In this document: piece after piece, positions 1 to 8,874 of the stretch
How positions within the stretch are numbered: position 1 is the stretch's first letter
How the letters are laid out: every line of letters starts with the position of its first letter
Assembly: GCA_002307215.1 (NCBI GenBank)
Contig: DBTU01000010.1
Location: 68,266-132,265 of the forward strand
From: Lachnoclostridium sp. UBA1308
GTDB lineage: Bacteria; Bacillota; Clostridia; Lachnospirales; Lachnospiraceae
DNA length: 64,000 bases
Direction of reading: 5' to 3'
The notes under the pieces: model-generated
The model's database searches: none
Told to the model about the DNA's origin: nothing
The model's input: the letters and a program-made list of their open reading frames with translations, nothing else
Position numbers and translations under genes: made by a program

Positions 1-1
1 C

Positions 2-238
2 GTTAACGTTATTAATATAGGCTGTAGGGTTAAAATCTTTGATATGGATTATAATGAGGATCTTGAATATAAGCTGGTTGGTTCAACAGAAGCTAACAGC
101 CTGCGAGGCAAGATATCGAATGAATCTCCGTTAGGAAAAGAACTGATCGGAAAAAGTGTCGGTGATGTTGTGAAGGTTGAAACGCATGCGGGTTCCATGC
201 ATTATAAGATATTGGGAATCCTAAAGTCCAATTTATAA
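2..238 (+). CDS. greA: Transcript cleavage factor GreA, C-terminal part
   Basis: The reading frame is open from the first bases of the window to a TAA at 236-238, so the gene starts upstream. The visible residues match the C-terminal FKBP-like domain of GreA: an EYKLVGSTEAN stretch, then SPLGKELIGKSVGD and the closing HYKILGI region. GreA binds the secondary channel of RNA polymerase and stimulates cleavage of backtracked transcripts. It lies directly upstream of lysS, a common order in Clostridia, and belongs to the host chromosome, not to the island. Confidence 0.93.
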   Translation, partial: VNVINIGCRVKIFDMDYNEDLEYKLVGSTEANSLRGKISNESPLGKELIGKSVGDVVKVETHAGSMHYKILGILKSNL

Positions 239-283
239 AATACCGGTAAGCAAAAGCGTTTACTGCGATAAGAGGTGTATTTC

Positions 284-1774
284 ATGGCTGATGATAGAAT
301 TCAGGAAGAGCAGGATATCAACGAATTATTAAAGATAAGACGGGCAAAGCTTACAGAGCTTCAAGAGAGCGGAAATGATCCGTTTCAGATTATGAAGTTC
401 GAGGTTGCCAACCGTTCCAACGAAATTCTGGAGAAATTCGAGGAGTTTGAAGGAAAAGAGGTTTCGATTGCAGGACGCGTCATGTCCAAGCGAGTTATGG
501 GAAAAGCCTCCTTTTGTAATATCAGAGATATCGGCGGTGACATCCAGGTCTATATCAGGAAAGACGAAGTAGGGGAGGAACCCTACGCACAGTTTAAGAA
601 ATATGACATCGGAGATATCATCGGAATTGAAGGAACAGTATTCAAGACCCACACGGGTGAAGTGTCTGTAAAAGTGCAGAAGGTTATTCTTCTGACCAAG
701 AGCCTTCAGATATTGCCCGAGAAGTTTCACGGACTTAAAGATACTGATACAAGATACAGACAGCGTTATATTGATTTGATCGTAAATCCCGAAGTAAGAG
801 ATACCTTTATCAAGCGCTCACACATTATCAGGGAGATCCGTTACTATTTAGATAGTAAGGATTTTATTGAGGTAGAAACCCCCGTACTTGTACCGAATGC
901 CGGAGGAGCTGCAGCTAAGCCTTTCAGTACTCATCATAATGCGTTGGATCAAGATGTTCATCTTAGGATATCACTCGAGTTATATTTGAAGCGTCTGATT
1001 GTCGGAGGACTGGAACGTGTCTATGAGATCGGTAGAGTATTTCGTAATGAAGGCCTATCTGTCAGACACAATCCTGAATTTACACTATTGGAATTATACC
1101 AAGCATACACTGATTATTATGGAATGATGGATTTAGTAGAAGATTTATTTCGCTGTGTGGCACAGAAGGTGCTCGGTACAACGACTCTTACCTATGACGG
1201 TGTAGAAATTGATTTATCCAAGCCTTTTGAGAGATTGACCATGATTGAGGCTGTTAAGAAATATGCAAATGTTGATTTTGATAAGATTCCGGATGAAGCG
1301 GCCGCAAAGGCGCTTGCGAAGGAGCATCACTTAAAATATGAGGATAGACACAAGCGAGGTGACATCATCAATTTATTCTTTGAAGAATATGTTGAGGAGC
1401 ATTTAGTTCAGCCCACCTTCGTTATGGATCACCCGGTTGAGATATCACCGCTTGCCAGCAGGAAGCCTGAGAATCCGGATTATACAGAGCGCTTTGAGCT
1501 GTTTGTAACAAAGCGAGAGATGGCAAATGCGTTCTCGGAGCTTAATGATCCCTTAGATCAGAGAGGCCGTTTTGAAGCACAGGAGGCTCTCAGAGCCGCC
1601 GGAGATGAAGAAGCAAACCAATTGGATGAGGACTTTCTTACAGCGTTAGAATACGGAATGCCGCCCACCGGTGGTATCGGTATCGGAATTGACCGCTTTG
1701 TCATGCTGTTAACGGATTCGATGGCGATTAGAGATGTATTGCTGTTCCCGACGATGAAGAGTATTGAGAAATAA
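284..1774 (+). CDS. lysS: Lysyl-tRNA synthetase, class II, with element-derived C-terminus
   Basis: It charges tRNA-Lys with lysine in the cytoplasm. I place the start at ATG 284 because AGAGGTG lies eight bases upstream. An in-frame codon nine bases earlier has no room for a ribosome site. An N-terminal OB-fold anticodon-binding domain (about residues 60-150) precedes the class II core. Motif 2 is seen in the YEIGRVFRNEGLSVRHNPEF region and motif 3 in GIGIGIDRFVMLL. Length is normal. The last residues (TMKSIEK) are encoded downstream of a 17-base repeat shared with 63871-63887. The native tail, still present at 63.9 kb, would read TMKSLERKEEK. The inserted element has therefore replaced the 3' end while keeping the enzyme intact. 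Confidence 0.97.
   Translation: MADDRIQEEQDINELLKIRRAKLTELQESGNDPFQIMKFEVANRSNEILEKFEEFEGKEVSIAGRVMSKRVMGKASFCNIRDIGGDIQVYIRKDEVGEEPYAQFKKYDIGDIIGIEGTVFKTHTGEVSVKVQKVILLTKSLQILPEKFHGLKDTDTRYRQRYIDLIVNPEVRDTFIKRSHIIREIRYYLDSKDFIEVETPVLVPNAGGAAAKPFSTHHNALDQDVHLRISLELYLKRLIVGGLERVYEIGRVFRNEGLSVRHNPEFTLLELYQAYTDYYGMMDLVEDLFRCVAQKVLGTTTLTYDGVEIDLSKPFERLTMIEAVKKYANVDFDKIPDEAAAKALAKEHHLKYEDRHKRGDIINLFFEEYVEEHLVQPTFVMDHPVEISPLASRKPENPDYTERFELFVTKREMANAFSELNDPLDQRGRFEAQEALRAAGDEEANQLDEDFLTALEYGMPPTGGIGIGIDRFVMLLTDSMAIRDVLLFPTMKSIEK
1745..1761. repeat. attL: 17-bp direct repeat in lysS 3' end
   Basis: The sequence TTCCCGACGATGAAGAG is identical to 63871-63887. It codes for FPTMKS within LysRS. The sequence on both sides differs between the copies, as expected for the two junctions of a site-specific integration event that restores the reading frame of its target gene. 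Confidence 0.85.
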
Positions 1775-1795
1775 ACCCTGTATTTATGCGGGTTT
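1773..1795 (+). terminator. Weak hairpin after lysS
   Basis: AAACCC (1773-1778) pairs with GGGTTT (1790-1795) around an 11-base loop, just after the lysS stop. There is no good T-run, so it is at best a weak terminator. It lies on the element side of attL. Confidence 0.4.
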
Positions 1796-1814
1796 AAGAA
1801 AATAATGGTCAAGA

Positions 1815-1835
1815 TTTACGACCAACTTACGACCA
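1815..1835. repeat. TTACGACC-type end repeat, left end
   Basis: Two tandem copies of TTACGACCA are separated by three bases, about 55 bases inside attL. The same arrangement recurs at 63737-63767 next to attR and, degenerate, at 17205-17224. In one frame it reads YDQLTT, as the last codons of an integrase gene would. I read these as recombinase arm-type sites or remnants of integrase 3' ends; which one is inference. Confidence 0.6.
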
Positions 1836-1910
1836 AATAATAAAGTATATTTGAAAGAATCTCTTGGAAACAGGGGATTCTTTTTTTGTAAACAAAAAAG
1901 ATATATAAAA

Positions 1911-2135
1911 AAAGCAGAACCAATAGTAGGAAACCAAAGGTGAAGGAGCTGAATGTGAAATATGCGGAGGCCTTTGCGAAAAAGAAAGAAAACAGCCTAT
2001 AGTGGGTACCGGAAGGCAAAAGCTGAGATGCAGGAATTTGTAAAAGCAAAATATAACATTGATATGTTCCAGGATGCAGAGCAGTTTCAGGAACAGGAAC
2101 AGAAAAAGATGAAGGATAAAATTACACAGAGATAG
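1911..2135 (+). pseudogene. Remnant of a relaxase C-terminus
   Basis: From 1962 to the TAG at 2133 the frame reads RKKTAYSGYRKAKAEMQEF and then AKYNIDMFQ. This resembles the charged C-terminal helix of relaxase/mobilization nucleases in clostridial elements (family resemblance from memory). The preceding residues (KVKELNVKYAEAFAKKK) are in another frame, so a frameshift separates them. No catalytic part remains. It is probably a scar of an earlier mobile element at this attachment site. Confidence 0.5.
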
Positions 2136-2141
2136 TATTTG

Positions 2142-2183
2142 GGGCAATCATCAATCTTTAGTTTGGTGGTTGCCCGCTTTTTT
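2142..2183 (+). terminator. Rho-independent terminator
   Basis: GGGCAATCATCA at 2142-2153 pairs with TGGTGGTTGCCC at 2164-2175, with two G-U pairs, followed by a T-rich run at 2178-2183. It closes the relaxase remnant and insulates the defence operon. Confidence 0.8.
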
Positions 2184-2284
2184 GCTTTTTGGAGAATCGG
2201 AAGCTTCTCATAGTACTCACATTAGTGAGTGCATAGCCAGACATCTGTGACGGCTGTTCTGAGCGGATTTGGGACACTCCACAA

Positions 2285-2322
2285 CAAGTAATTGCACAAG
2301 GACTAGTCCTGTGCACTACTTG
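2285..2322. repeat. Imperfect long palindrome in the left-end noncoding region
   Basis: CAAGTA (2285-2290) and TACTTG (2317-2322) flank GCAC/GTGC arms and a perfect 12-base palindrome AGGACTAGTCCT (2299-2310). The segment 2184-2390 has no credible gene. The palindrome could be an operator for the defence operon or a leftover oriT or terminator; nothing decides this. Confidence 0.45.
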
Positions 2323-2390
2323 CCAGTTAGTGAATGTGGTCAAAAAAACGACCAACTCTTTAACAAATGTCAATAAACGACTAATATTGA

Positions 2391-2419
2391 TTGATTTTAT
2401 TCGCAGTTGTGATTATAAT
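2391..2419 (+). promoter_or_regulatory. Sigma-A-type promoter of the defence operon
   Basis: TTGATT (2391-2396) and TATAAT (2414-2419) are separated by 17 bases, 50 bases upstream of the first gene of the defence region. It is the best promoter-like sequence in this interval. Confidence 0.75.
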
Positions 2420-2468
2420 TAAAACAATGTGTTTCATTTATTAAGTCGAGAAATGTGGAGAATGTGAA

Positions 2469-2657
2469 ATGGAATATTTATCAATACGTCAAACTGCAGA
2501 AAAGTGGGAAATTTCCAAGAGAAGAATTCAAATTTTATGTGCAGAAGATCGAATACCTGGTGCGATAAAAATTGATTACTCATGGGCAATTCCTGCAAAT
2601 GCAGAAAAGCCGAAGGATGAAAGAATTAAGAGCGGAAAGTACGTTAAATTAAAATAA
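2469..2657 (+). CDS. Small helix-turn-helix DNA-binding protein
   Basis: The 62 residues form a MerR/excisionase-like winged HTH: SIRQTAEKWEISKRRIQILC followed by the wing IPGAIKIDYSWAIP. The same domain occurs at the N-terminus of the next protein (FSTKEIADRWGITSFHVSVLC, IPGAVKQGKAWKIP), so the two are paralogous. A GTGGAGAATGTGAA stretch gives the ribosome site. It is the first gene behind the 2391 promoter, so it is a plausible regulator (controller-like protein) of the restriction-modification operon. The regulatory role is inference; the HTH fold is a motif reading. Confidence 0.75.
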   Translation: MEYLSIRQTAEKWEISKRRIQILCAEDRIPGAIKIDYSWAIPANAEKPKDERIKSGKYVKLK

Positions 2658-2725
2658 TAACAAGAAAAGTGAATTGATTTTTATACGCGAGAAAATGATA
2701 ATACTAAAAGGATGGTTATAAGATA

Positions 2726-4174
2726 ATGGCAGAATATTTTTCAACAAAGGAAATAGCAGATAGATGGGGTATTACTAGTTTTCATGTGTCAGTTTTGTGT
2801 TCATCTGGAAGAATCCCTGGAGCAGTTAAGCAGGGAAAAGCATGGAAAATACCTTGTGATGCAAAAAGACCTAAAGATAACAGAGTGAAAGAAGAAAACT
2901 TTGATGATTGTAAGTTTACATTTATAGATTTGTTCGCAGGAATTGGGGGATTCCATCAAGCGATGCGCTTTCTTGGGGGCAAATGTGTGATGGCTTCGGA
3001 GATAAATCTAGCTTGTGTTGAAACATATAAATTAAATTACAAAACGAAGGATGTTCGTGGAGACATCAAAAAGATTGAGGCAGATTCCATAGGAAAATTT
3101 GATGTTCTGTGTGCAGGATTTCCTTGCCAACCATTTAGCAAAGCTGGATTACAGAAAGGCTTTGGTGACGAGGATAGGGGAAATCTGTTTTTTAATATAC
3201 TTAGAATTTTGGACGGACATTCGGAAGTGAAATTTATCATCCTAGAAAATGTTCGAAATTTAGCAGATAAAGATGATTACTGGAATATAATAAAGACCGA
3301 ATTGATGAAGCGAGACTTCTTCATTACAGAAAAACCGATTATTTTGTCTCCATCAAACTTTGGACTTCCTCAGATCCGGGAACGTGTATATATACTTGGG
3401 ATAAGAAAAGATATAAGAAATACGGAAATCTTAACAAATGATTATATTCATATCAAGGATTTGGGATTAGAGAATATTCAGTTCAAAGACAATTGCAAGA
3501 TGGGGGATGCTTTTTCGGTTTTGGAAAAAAATGTATCAGATGAATACGCTATTGATACTGAACAAGAAGAAATGATTCTTGCTTGGGAAGAATTTCGCAA
3601 GGGAACAAATATAGGAGTTATAGGTTTTCCTATTTGGATAAAAAGCTTCGGATATCAAGTAGAAAATGAAGAAGAATTCCTGGAAAGTCAAGATTACAAC
3701 AATATACCTGATTGGAAGAAGAAGTTCGTGAGGAGTAATAGAAAACTATATCTAGAAAACAAAGATTTTATTGATGAGTGGATAGTAAGACATAACATGA
3801 TCAACCGAATCAAACTATATCAGAAATTTGAGTGGAATTGCGGAGCGGATGTGAAAGATATTCATGATGCAGTGATACAGGTTAGACAATCGGGAATTAG
3901 AGTAAAAAGACCGACATATTATCCTGCATTGGTGGCAATCGTGAACACACCAATTATATATGATAAACAGAAAAAGCATTTTAGACATATAACTCCAAGA
4001 GAAGCGGCTAATCTGCAGAATTTTGATCAACGTTTCAAATTTACAGGTACAGACAAGCAGACATATAGTCAACTTGGAAATTCTGTAAATGTTAAAATAT
4101 TAAAAATACTTGGAAAGAAACTGTTCGCTTTTGCAAATGATGGATGGGAGGTTCACAATGGGGAAAAAGATTAA
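2726..4174 (+). CDS. HTH-fused DNA (cytosine-5-)-methyltransferase
   Basis: It transfers a methyl group from SAM to C5 of cytosine in a specific DNA site. After an N-terminal HTH of about 55 residues, the Dcm family motifs are in order: motif I DLFAGIGG (about residue 66), motif IV GFPCQPFS with the catalytic Cys (about 133), motif VI ENVRNL (about 173), motif VIII QIRERVYILG, and motif X QLGNSVNVKIL near the end. The segment of about 240 residues between VIII and X is the target recognition domain. The HTH fusion is unusual and duplicates the upstream small protein. The gene overlaps the next frame by 17 bases and heads a tightly packed operon, so it is the modification component. Confidence 0.93.
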   Translation: MAEYFSTKEIADRWGITSFHVSVLCSSGRIPGAVKQGKAWKIPCDAKRPKDNRVKEENFDDCKFTFIDLFAGIGGFHQAMRFLGGKCVMASEINLACVETYKLNYKTKDVRGDIKKIEADSIGKFDVLCAGFPCQPFSKAGLQKGFGDEDRGNLFFNILRILDGHSEVKFIILENVRNLADKDDYWNIIKTELMKRDFFITEKPIILSPSNFGLPQIRERVYILGIRKDIRNTEILTNDYIHIKDLGLENIQFKDNCKMGDAFSVLEKNVSDEYAIDTEQEEMILAWEEFRKGTNIGVIGFPIWIKSFGYQVENEEEFLESQDYNNIPDWKKKFVRSNRKLYLENKDFIDEWIVRHNMINRIKLYQKFEWNCGADVKDIHDAVIQVRQSGIRVKRPTYYPALVAIVNTPIIYDKQKKHFRHITPREAANLQNFDQRFKFTGTDKQTYSQLGNSVNVKILKILGKKLFAFANDGWEVHNGEKD

Positions 4175-5747
4175 TATAAGACCTACTACAGGAGTATATG
4201 CTACATATAAAAATATAAAGTATGATCCGTGGACGGCAATAGCAGAGTTTGTCGATAACTCAACTCAAAGCTATTACGATAGTATTGCTCGTCTTAAAGA
4301 AACAAAATACTGGAATGGTTTAAATGTTGAAATAATATATGAAAAAAATACTGTTGAAGGTGACAAAATTGTTATTCGAGACAATGCGTATGGAATGAAT
4401 TTCAGCGATTTTCAGAGAGCAATAGTGCTAGACAGTCCGCCTAAAAAGTTATCACGCAGTGAGTTTGGAATGGGGTTAAAAACAGCGGCTTGTTGGTTTG
4501 GAGCTAATTGGTCTGTTGAGTCAACAGAGTTAGGTTCAAATATAAAATACTATGCATCTGTTGATGTAAAGGCACTTCATAAGTACAAATCAGAAGAAAT
4601 AGAAGTTCAGGAGATAGAATGTAATCCAAAAGAACATGGCACTGTCATTACGATTTGGGATCTTAACCGTACAATAACAGGAAGACAGATTGGAAAAACT
4701 AAAGATCAATTACGTGGAATGTACAGGGTTGATTTAAGAAAAGGAGATATTGTTATTAGTTATAACGGCGAAAATTTATTGTATGAAGAACCCAATGTAT
4801 TAACGGAAGATCTTCCTGATGGTACACAAAAGGCTTGGAAGAAGAATATTAATTTTGCGATACCTTTCAAAGATGATGTTTTAACTGTGGAAGGGTTTGT
4901 AGCTATTAGAGAAACGGCAAGTACTTCTGCAGCAGGATTTGCGCTTCTTAGAAGGGGGAGAGTTATCATTGGTGGATACGAAAATGCATACCGCCCAGAG
5001 GAAGTATTTGAAAAGTCTAATTCGTTTGTTTATCAAAGATTATTTGGTGAACTTAATATGGATAATTGGCCAGTTACGCAAACAAAGGATGCATTCGATT
5101 GGTATAGTGGGCTCGAAGATGAATTAATAGAAAAACTGAACGAAGTATGTTGTGATTATAAAAAGAAAGCAAAAGAGTATCGCGTAGGAAAAAAAGTGTC
5201 GTTAGACACAACTACAACCTCTTTGTTAAATAATTTTTCAACCGCGGGAGTAATATCGAATGTGGGATTTGAAAGTATTAATGTAGAAGAAGAAAAACAA
5301 CCACATAATACTGATGAATCTAAAATTGAGAAAGACATAAGCCAGGAAAATAATTCTCAAAAGAATGAGGAGGAAGCCGATAAACAAAAGTCAAATGATA
5401 TCATAATTGATGGACCAACTGGAAAGAGAATTACTTTTGATATGGGTGGACAAACATATGTGTTCAATTTGATACTTCTGAAGGAAGATCCACAGAAGAA
5501 CTGGTTAAATATTACGCATATTTCTGAAAATGAATATCAGATTGATTGGAATATTAGACATGATTTCTTTAAGCCATATATAGATGAACCGGATTTTCTA
5601 TCAATTATGGAAAAATTTGTATTTGCAATGGCTCTTACGGAGATTGAAGTACTACAGATGAGTACTGATAACATGATTGAAGTCAGTGCAGTAAGAATGA
5701 AGATGAATGACATATTAAAGAAACTTGTTAAAGGGGGGAAAAATTAA
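4158..5747 (+). CDS. MORC-like GHKL ATPase of a restriction-modification system
   Basis: The start is ATG 4158, preceded by GGGAGG; it overlaps the methyltransferase end. GHKL ATPase motifs are clear: N-box EFVDNSTQS (about residue 30), DNAYGMN (the DxGxG-type motif, about 72), FGMGLKTAA (about 102) and GTVITIWD. An S5-like region follows and then a low-complexity, charged linker near residues 390-440. The C-terminal domain is not recognised. Bacterial MORC/MutL-like (paraMORC) ATPases are known from comparative genomics to sit in restriction-modification loci beside superfamily II helicases and nucleases, which fits this neighbourhood exactly. It probably acts as an ATP-driven DNA clamp, which is inference. 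Confidence 0.85.
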   Translation: MGKKINIRPTTGVYATYKNIKYDPWTAIAEFVDNSTQSYYDSIARLKETKYWNGLNVEIIYEKNTVEGDKIVIRDNAYGMNFSDFQRAIVLDSPPKKLSRSEFGMGLKTAACWFGANWSVESTELGSNIKYYASVDVKALHKYKSEEIEVQEIECNPKEHGTVITIWDLNRTITGRQIGKTKDQLRGMYRVDLRKGDIVISYNGENLLYEEPNVLTEDLPDGTQKAWKKNINFAIPFKDDVLTVEGFVAIRETASTSAAGFALLRRGRVIIGGYENAYRPEEVFEKSNSFVYQRLFGELNMDNWPVTQTKDAFDWYSGLEDELIEKLNEVCCDYKKKAKEYRVGKKVSLDTTTTSLLNNFSTAGVISNVGFESINVEEEKQPHNTDESKIEKDISQENNSQKNEEEADKQKSNDIIIDGPTGKRITFDMGGQTYVFNLILLKEDPQKNWLNITHISENEYQIDWNIRHDFFKPYIDEPDFLSIMEKFVFAMALTEIEVLQMSTDNMIEVSAVRMKMNDILKKLVKGGKN

Positions 5748-7886
5748 ATGGATACTACATGTATTGGTATGGATTATCAATCCGAAGAAAATGATACATG
5801 GATGATTGATACAAGCGGCAGATATGGAACTATTATCAAAAACTATTTAATCGCAGATGGGATTCCAGAGGCTGGAGCTGATAAAATTATTCAGAATGCG
5901 GCGAAAGTGCTGGGGTATTGTCCAAATCCAGAAAAAGATGATAATAAACAATTAACTGGAATTGTAATCGGAAAAGTTCAGAGTGGAAAAACCTCTAATT
6001 TTATATCATTAACGGCATTGGCTTTTGATAATGGATATTCACATGTAGTTGTGTTCGGAGGAACAAAGAATGAGTTGCTAAAACAGAATAGTGATAGAAT
6101 TAAGGAATACTTTAAAGTTGCAAATGATGTTGTTGTTCTTAATTCTACCGATCATAAAAGCCAGTTGAATAGCAAACAGATTTCTCAGATTATTAAAATG
6201 GGAAAGAAAATAATCATTGTAGCATTAAAAACACCTGGACAGATTAACACAATTAGTAATAGCATTTTTTCTGATTGTGACTTAAGAGAAAAACCTGTAC
6301 TTATCATTGATGATGAGGGAGACGAGGCATCACTGAATACACTTGTGAAAAAGGGGAAAAAGAGTTCTACATATAAGGCAATAGAGTCATTGAAGAGTAA
6401 ACTGTTAAAACATTGTTTTTTATCGGTTACAGCTACTCCACAGGCGAATTTGCTGATAGATTCTATGGATGTTCTTTCCCCGGATTTTGGTGTACTTGTC
6501 GATCCGGGAAAAGGATATTGCGGTTTAAATGCATTTCATGTAGCAAATTCACCGTATATGATTGAGATACCAGATGATGAAACTTCATTACTAGACGAAG
6601 GAATACCAGCTTCGTTCAATGATGCGTTAGCTACTTTTTTTGTGGCATGTGGAATATTTGCAAGTAGAGGCAGAAAACCTGGAAATAAATTGTCAATGCT
6701 AATTCATCCTAGCCAATTAAAGGTAGATCATTCAATAGTTAAAAAGAAGACTGAAAAAATAGTGGAAAAATGGCGGCAATTAGCATCTAATCCAGGAGAT
6801 ATCGCATACGCATCACTTGGAAAAAGATTAAAAAATGCATACGAAGAATATGAAAAAAAAGGTATTTCAGACTTACCTGATTTCGTCACAGTAGAAAAAA
6901 AGGCGCTTGAATCGATTGAATTCTGCACATTACATATTGTGAACGGAGACAGTGTTCCTAATGGTGCGGATGATATTTTTGATTATAACATTTATATAGG
7001 TGGAGCTATGCTAGGCAGAGGGCTCACATTAAAAGGACTTACTATAACATATATTATTAGAACAGCAAAAGGGACATCCACTGTAGATACTGTACAACAG
7101 AGAGCAAGATGGTTCGGATATAAATCAAAGTATTTAGATCTTTGTAGAATATTTGCTGTAAAGAAGATTGCAAAAGAGTTTAGAGAAATACGAGAACATG
7201 AAGAAGACTTATGGGAAACAGTTAGAGATGCAAACTTATCAGGAACAAGATTTAAAGATATAGCTAGAATATTTGTTCTGTCTGATGACTTAAGAATGAC
7301 AAGAACTTCTGTGGCAGCTACAGAGCGGAGAATTTTCAAACTATGGAATATTCAGAATCAATTCCTCTCTAATGACGAATATCTTTCTAGTAATAAAGCC
7401 ATAATTGAAAAGTTTAGGACAAGAAACCAAAAACTAATTTCGGAGCAAAGGTTTGGAGACGGAAAACCGTATACCATTATAAGTGGATTATCATATGATA
7501 GCGTATACGAGCAATTGATTTCTAAATTGATTTTCCCCTCAGAATCAAAGATTGATTCAGGTATGTTCCAGAAATTAAAGGTGTTGCTAGTAGAGAAATC
7601 AATTATCCCCAATATAGATGTGATTTGGATGAGAGAGGGAGCCACTTCAAAGCATTTGGTTTCTGATGTAGAAATTCCTAATTATATGGTTGGTCGAAGG
7701 CCGGATGATAACTCTAAACCTGAAATATATGCAGGCGATAGATATCAATTTGTAACAGAAGATACTATGCAACTTCAGATCCACATGATTGAAGACAGTA
7801 ATACGCATATTGTGAGTCCAACAATTGCTTTTTATATTCCAAAGTGTTGTATTGAGAAATTGACAAACCTTGTGATTAGAAGTTAG
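5748..7886 (+). CDS. Z1-domain superfamily II helicase-like ATPase
   Basis: The start codon follows the previous stop directly, with AAAGGGGGG as ribosome site, which implies translational coupling. Visible motifs are Walker A GKVQSGKTSNF (about residue 76), Walker B-like IIDDEGDEAS (about 187), motif III TATPQA (about 227), GRGLTLKGLT (about 423) and QQRARWFGYK (about 450), the last two corresponding to motifs V and VI. This is the pattern of Z1-domain (PF10593) proteins, which accompany GHKL ATPases and DUF4420 nucleases in predicted restriction systems. It probably translocates on or remodels DNA. Confidence 0.88.
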   Translation: MDTTCIGMDYQSEENDTWMIDTSGRYGTIIKNYLIADGIPEAGADKIIQNAAKVLGYCPNPEKDDNKQLTGIVIGKVQSGKTSNFISLTALAFDNGYSHVVVFGGTKNELLKQNSDRIKEYFKVANDVVVLNSTDHKSQLNSKQISQIIKMGKKIIIVALKTPGQINTISNSIFSDCDLREKPVLIIDDEGDEASLNTLVKKGKKSSTYKAIESLKSKLLKHCFLSVTATPQANLLIDSMDVLSPDFGVLVDPGKGYCGLNAFHVANSPYMIEIPDDETSLLDEGIPASFNDALATFFVACGIFASRGRKPGNKLSMLIHPSQLKVDHSIVKKKTEKIVEKWRQLASNPGDIAYASLGKRLKNAYEEYEKKGISDLPDFVTVEKKALESIEFCTLHIVNGDSVPNGADDIFDYNIYIGGAMLGRGLTLKGLTITYIIRTAKGTSTVDTVQQRARWFGYKSKYLDLCRIFAVKKIAKEFREIREHEEDLWETVRDANLSGTRFKDIARIFVLSDDLRMTRTSVAATERRIFKLWNIQNQFLSNDEYLSSNKAIIEKFRTRNQKLISEQRFGDGKPYTIISGLSYDSVYEQLISKLIFPSESKIDSGMFQKLKVLLVEKSIIPNIDVIWMREGATSKHLVSDVEIPNYMVGRRPDDNSKPEIYAGDRYQFVTEDTMQLQIHMIEDSNTHIVSPTIAFYIPKCCIEKLTNLVIRS

Positions 7887-7897
7887 GAGGTGAGCGT

Positions 7898-8854
7898 ATG
7901 AATGATTTAGAATTGTATCACAGCGCATTTGATATGGGTAAAAATACGCATGATTTTACTCTTGTTAAATATACCGATAATCTTTTTATTGGAAGAGATA
8001 GTGATGGATATGCATCTGTTGTAATTTTGTCAAATCGGCCAAACAAAACTCCGTTGCGCCAGAAGACAAAACTGTTAAGTGTTGAGTGTAATGTGGCTGT
8101 AATTTATAACTTGGATGGAAAAACATATAAAGATGTAGTCCACATAATACGATGTCTTGCGGATTCAGAAAAGGAAATTGATATATTTATAGAACTTGCA
8201 CCATTATTTAGCGAAGCTAGTATAGATGCAAATCAGGAAGATGCTATTTTAGAAACTGTGGCTATTCTCACGTCTTTCTTTGCAGATAATAGCGAGCCAT
8301 CATATACAGAACTCCAGGGACTGTTTGCTGAATTATATACAATATGGTCATTTTCAGAAATAATCGATCTAGCAAAATATTGGCAATCAAAAGACAGAAT
8401 GAAATTTGATTTTTCTTTATCTGGTACAGATAAAATTGAAGTGAAGTCAACAATGAAAAATGAACGGAGGCATCATTTTCGACATGAACAGTTGCTAAGT
8501 GATGCATTTTGTATTTATGTTGTTTCATATATGTTTAGAGAAGATGACGCGGGCCTATCTTTATATGAGTTGATAGATAAAACAAAGCCGCTTTTGCAAG
8601 TGGATCCCAGAAAGGTACTGATAGTAGACATGTATATCAAGAATACTTCTGAAGACCGACTTAGAAAGATGCGCTTTAATGAATACTTGATTAAATATAA
8701 CAGAAAGGTATTCAAGGCAGAAAACATTCCGAGATTTGAAGAACATACACCAAATGGAGTATCAAATGCAGAATATGATTGTGTACTTGATAATGCTAAG
8801 GATATGCCAGAAGAAGCATTTATTGAGGAATTAAACAAGATTATTACCTTGTAA
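7898..8854 (+). CDS. PD-(D/E)XK motif protein, DUF4420 type
   Basis: The nuclease signature lies around residues 170-185: DFSLSGTDKIEVKS, where the later Asp and the E-V-K triplet fit a PD-(D/E)XK active site, followed by HHFRHEQL. An upstream acidic helix FAELYTIWSF contains the conserved Glu of the fold. Length (318 residues) suits the DUF4420 family. The gene follows the Z1 gene by 11 bases with GGAGGTG as ribosome site. It is the likely DNA-cleaving subunit of the methyltransferase/GHKL/Z1 system. The cleavage role is inferred from fold and context. Confidence 0.8.
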   Translation: MNDLELYHSAFDMGKNTHDFTLVKYTDNLFIGRDSDGYASVVILSNRPNKTPLRQKTKLLSVECNVAVIYNLDGKTYKDVVHIIRCLADSEKEIDIFIELAPLFSEASIDANQEDAILETVAILTSFFADNSEPSYTELQGLFAELYTIWSFSEIIDLAKYWQSKDRMKFDFSLSGTDKIEVKSTMKNERRHHFRHEQLLSDAFCIYVVSYMFREDDAGLSLYELIDKTKPLLQVDPRKVLIVDMYIKNTSEDRLRKMRFNEYLIKYNRKVFKAENIPRFEEHTPNGVSNAEYDCVLDNAKDMPEEAFIEELNKIITL

Positions 8855-8874
8855 GCTATGAAGGAGAAGCGGAT

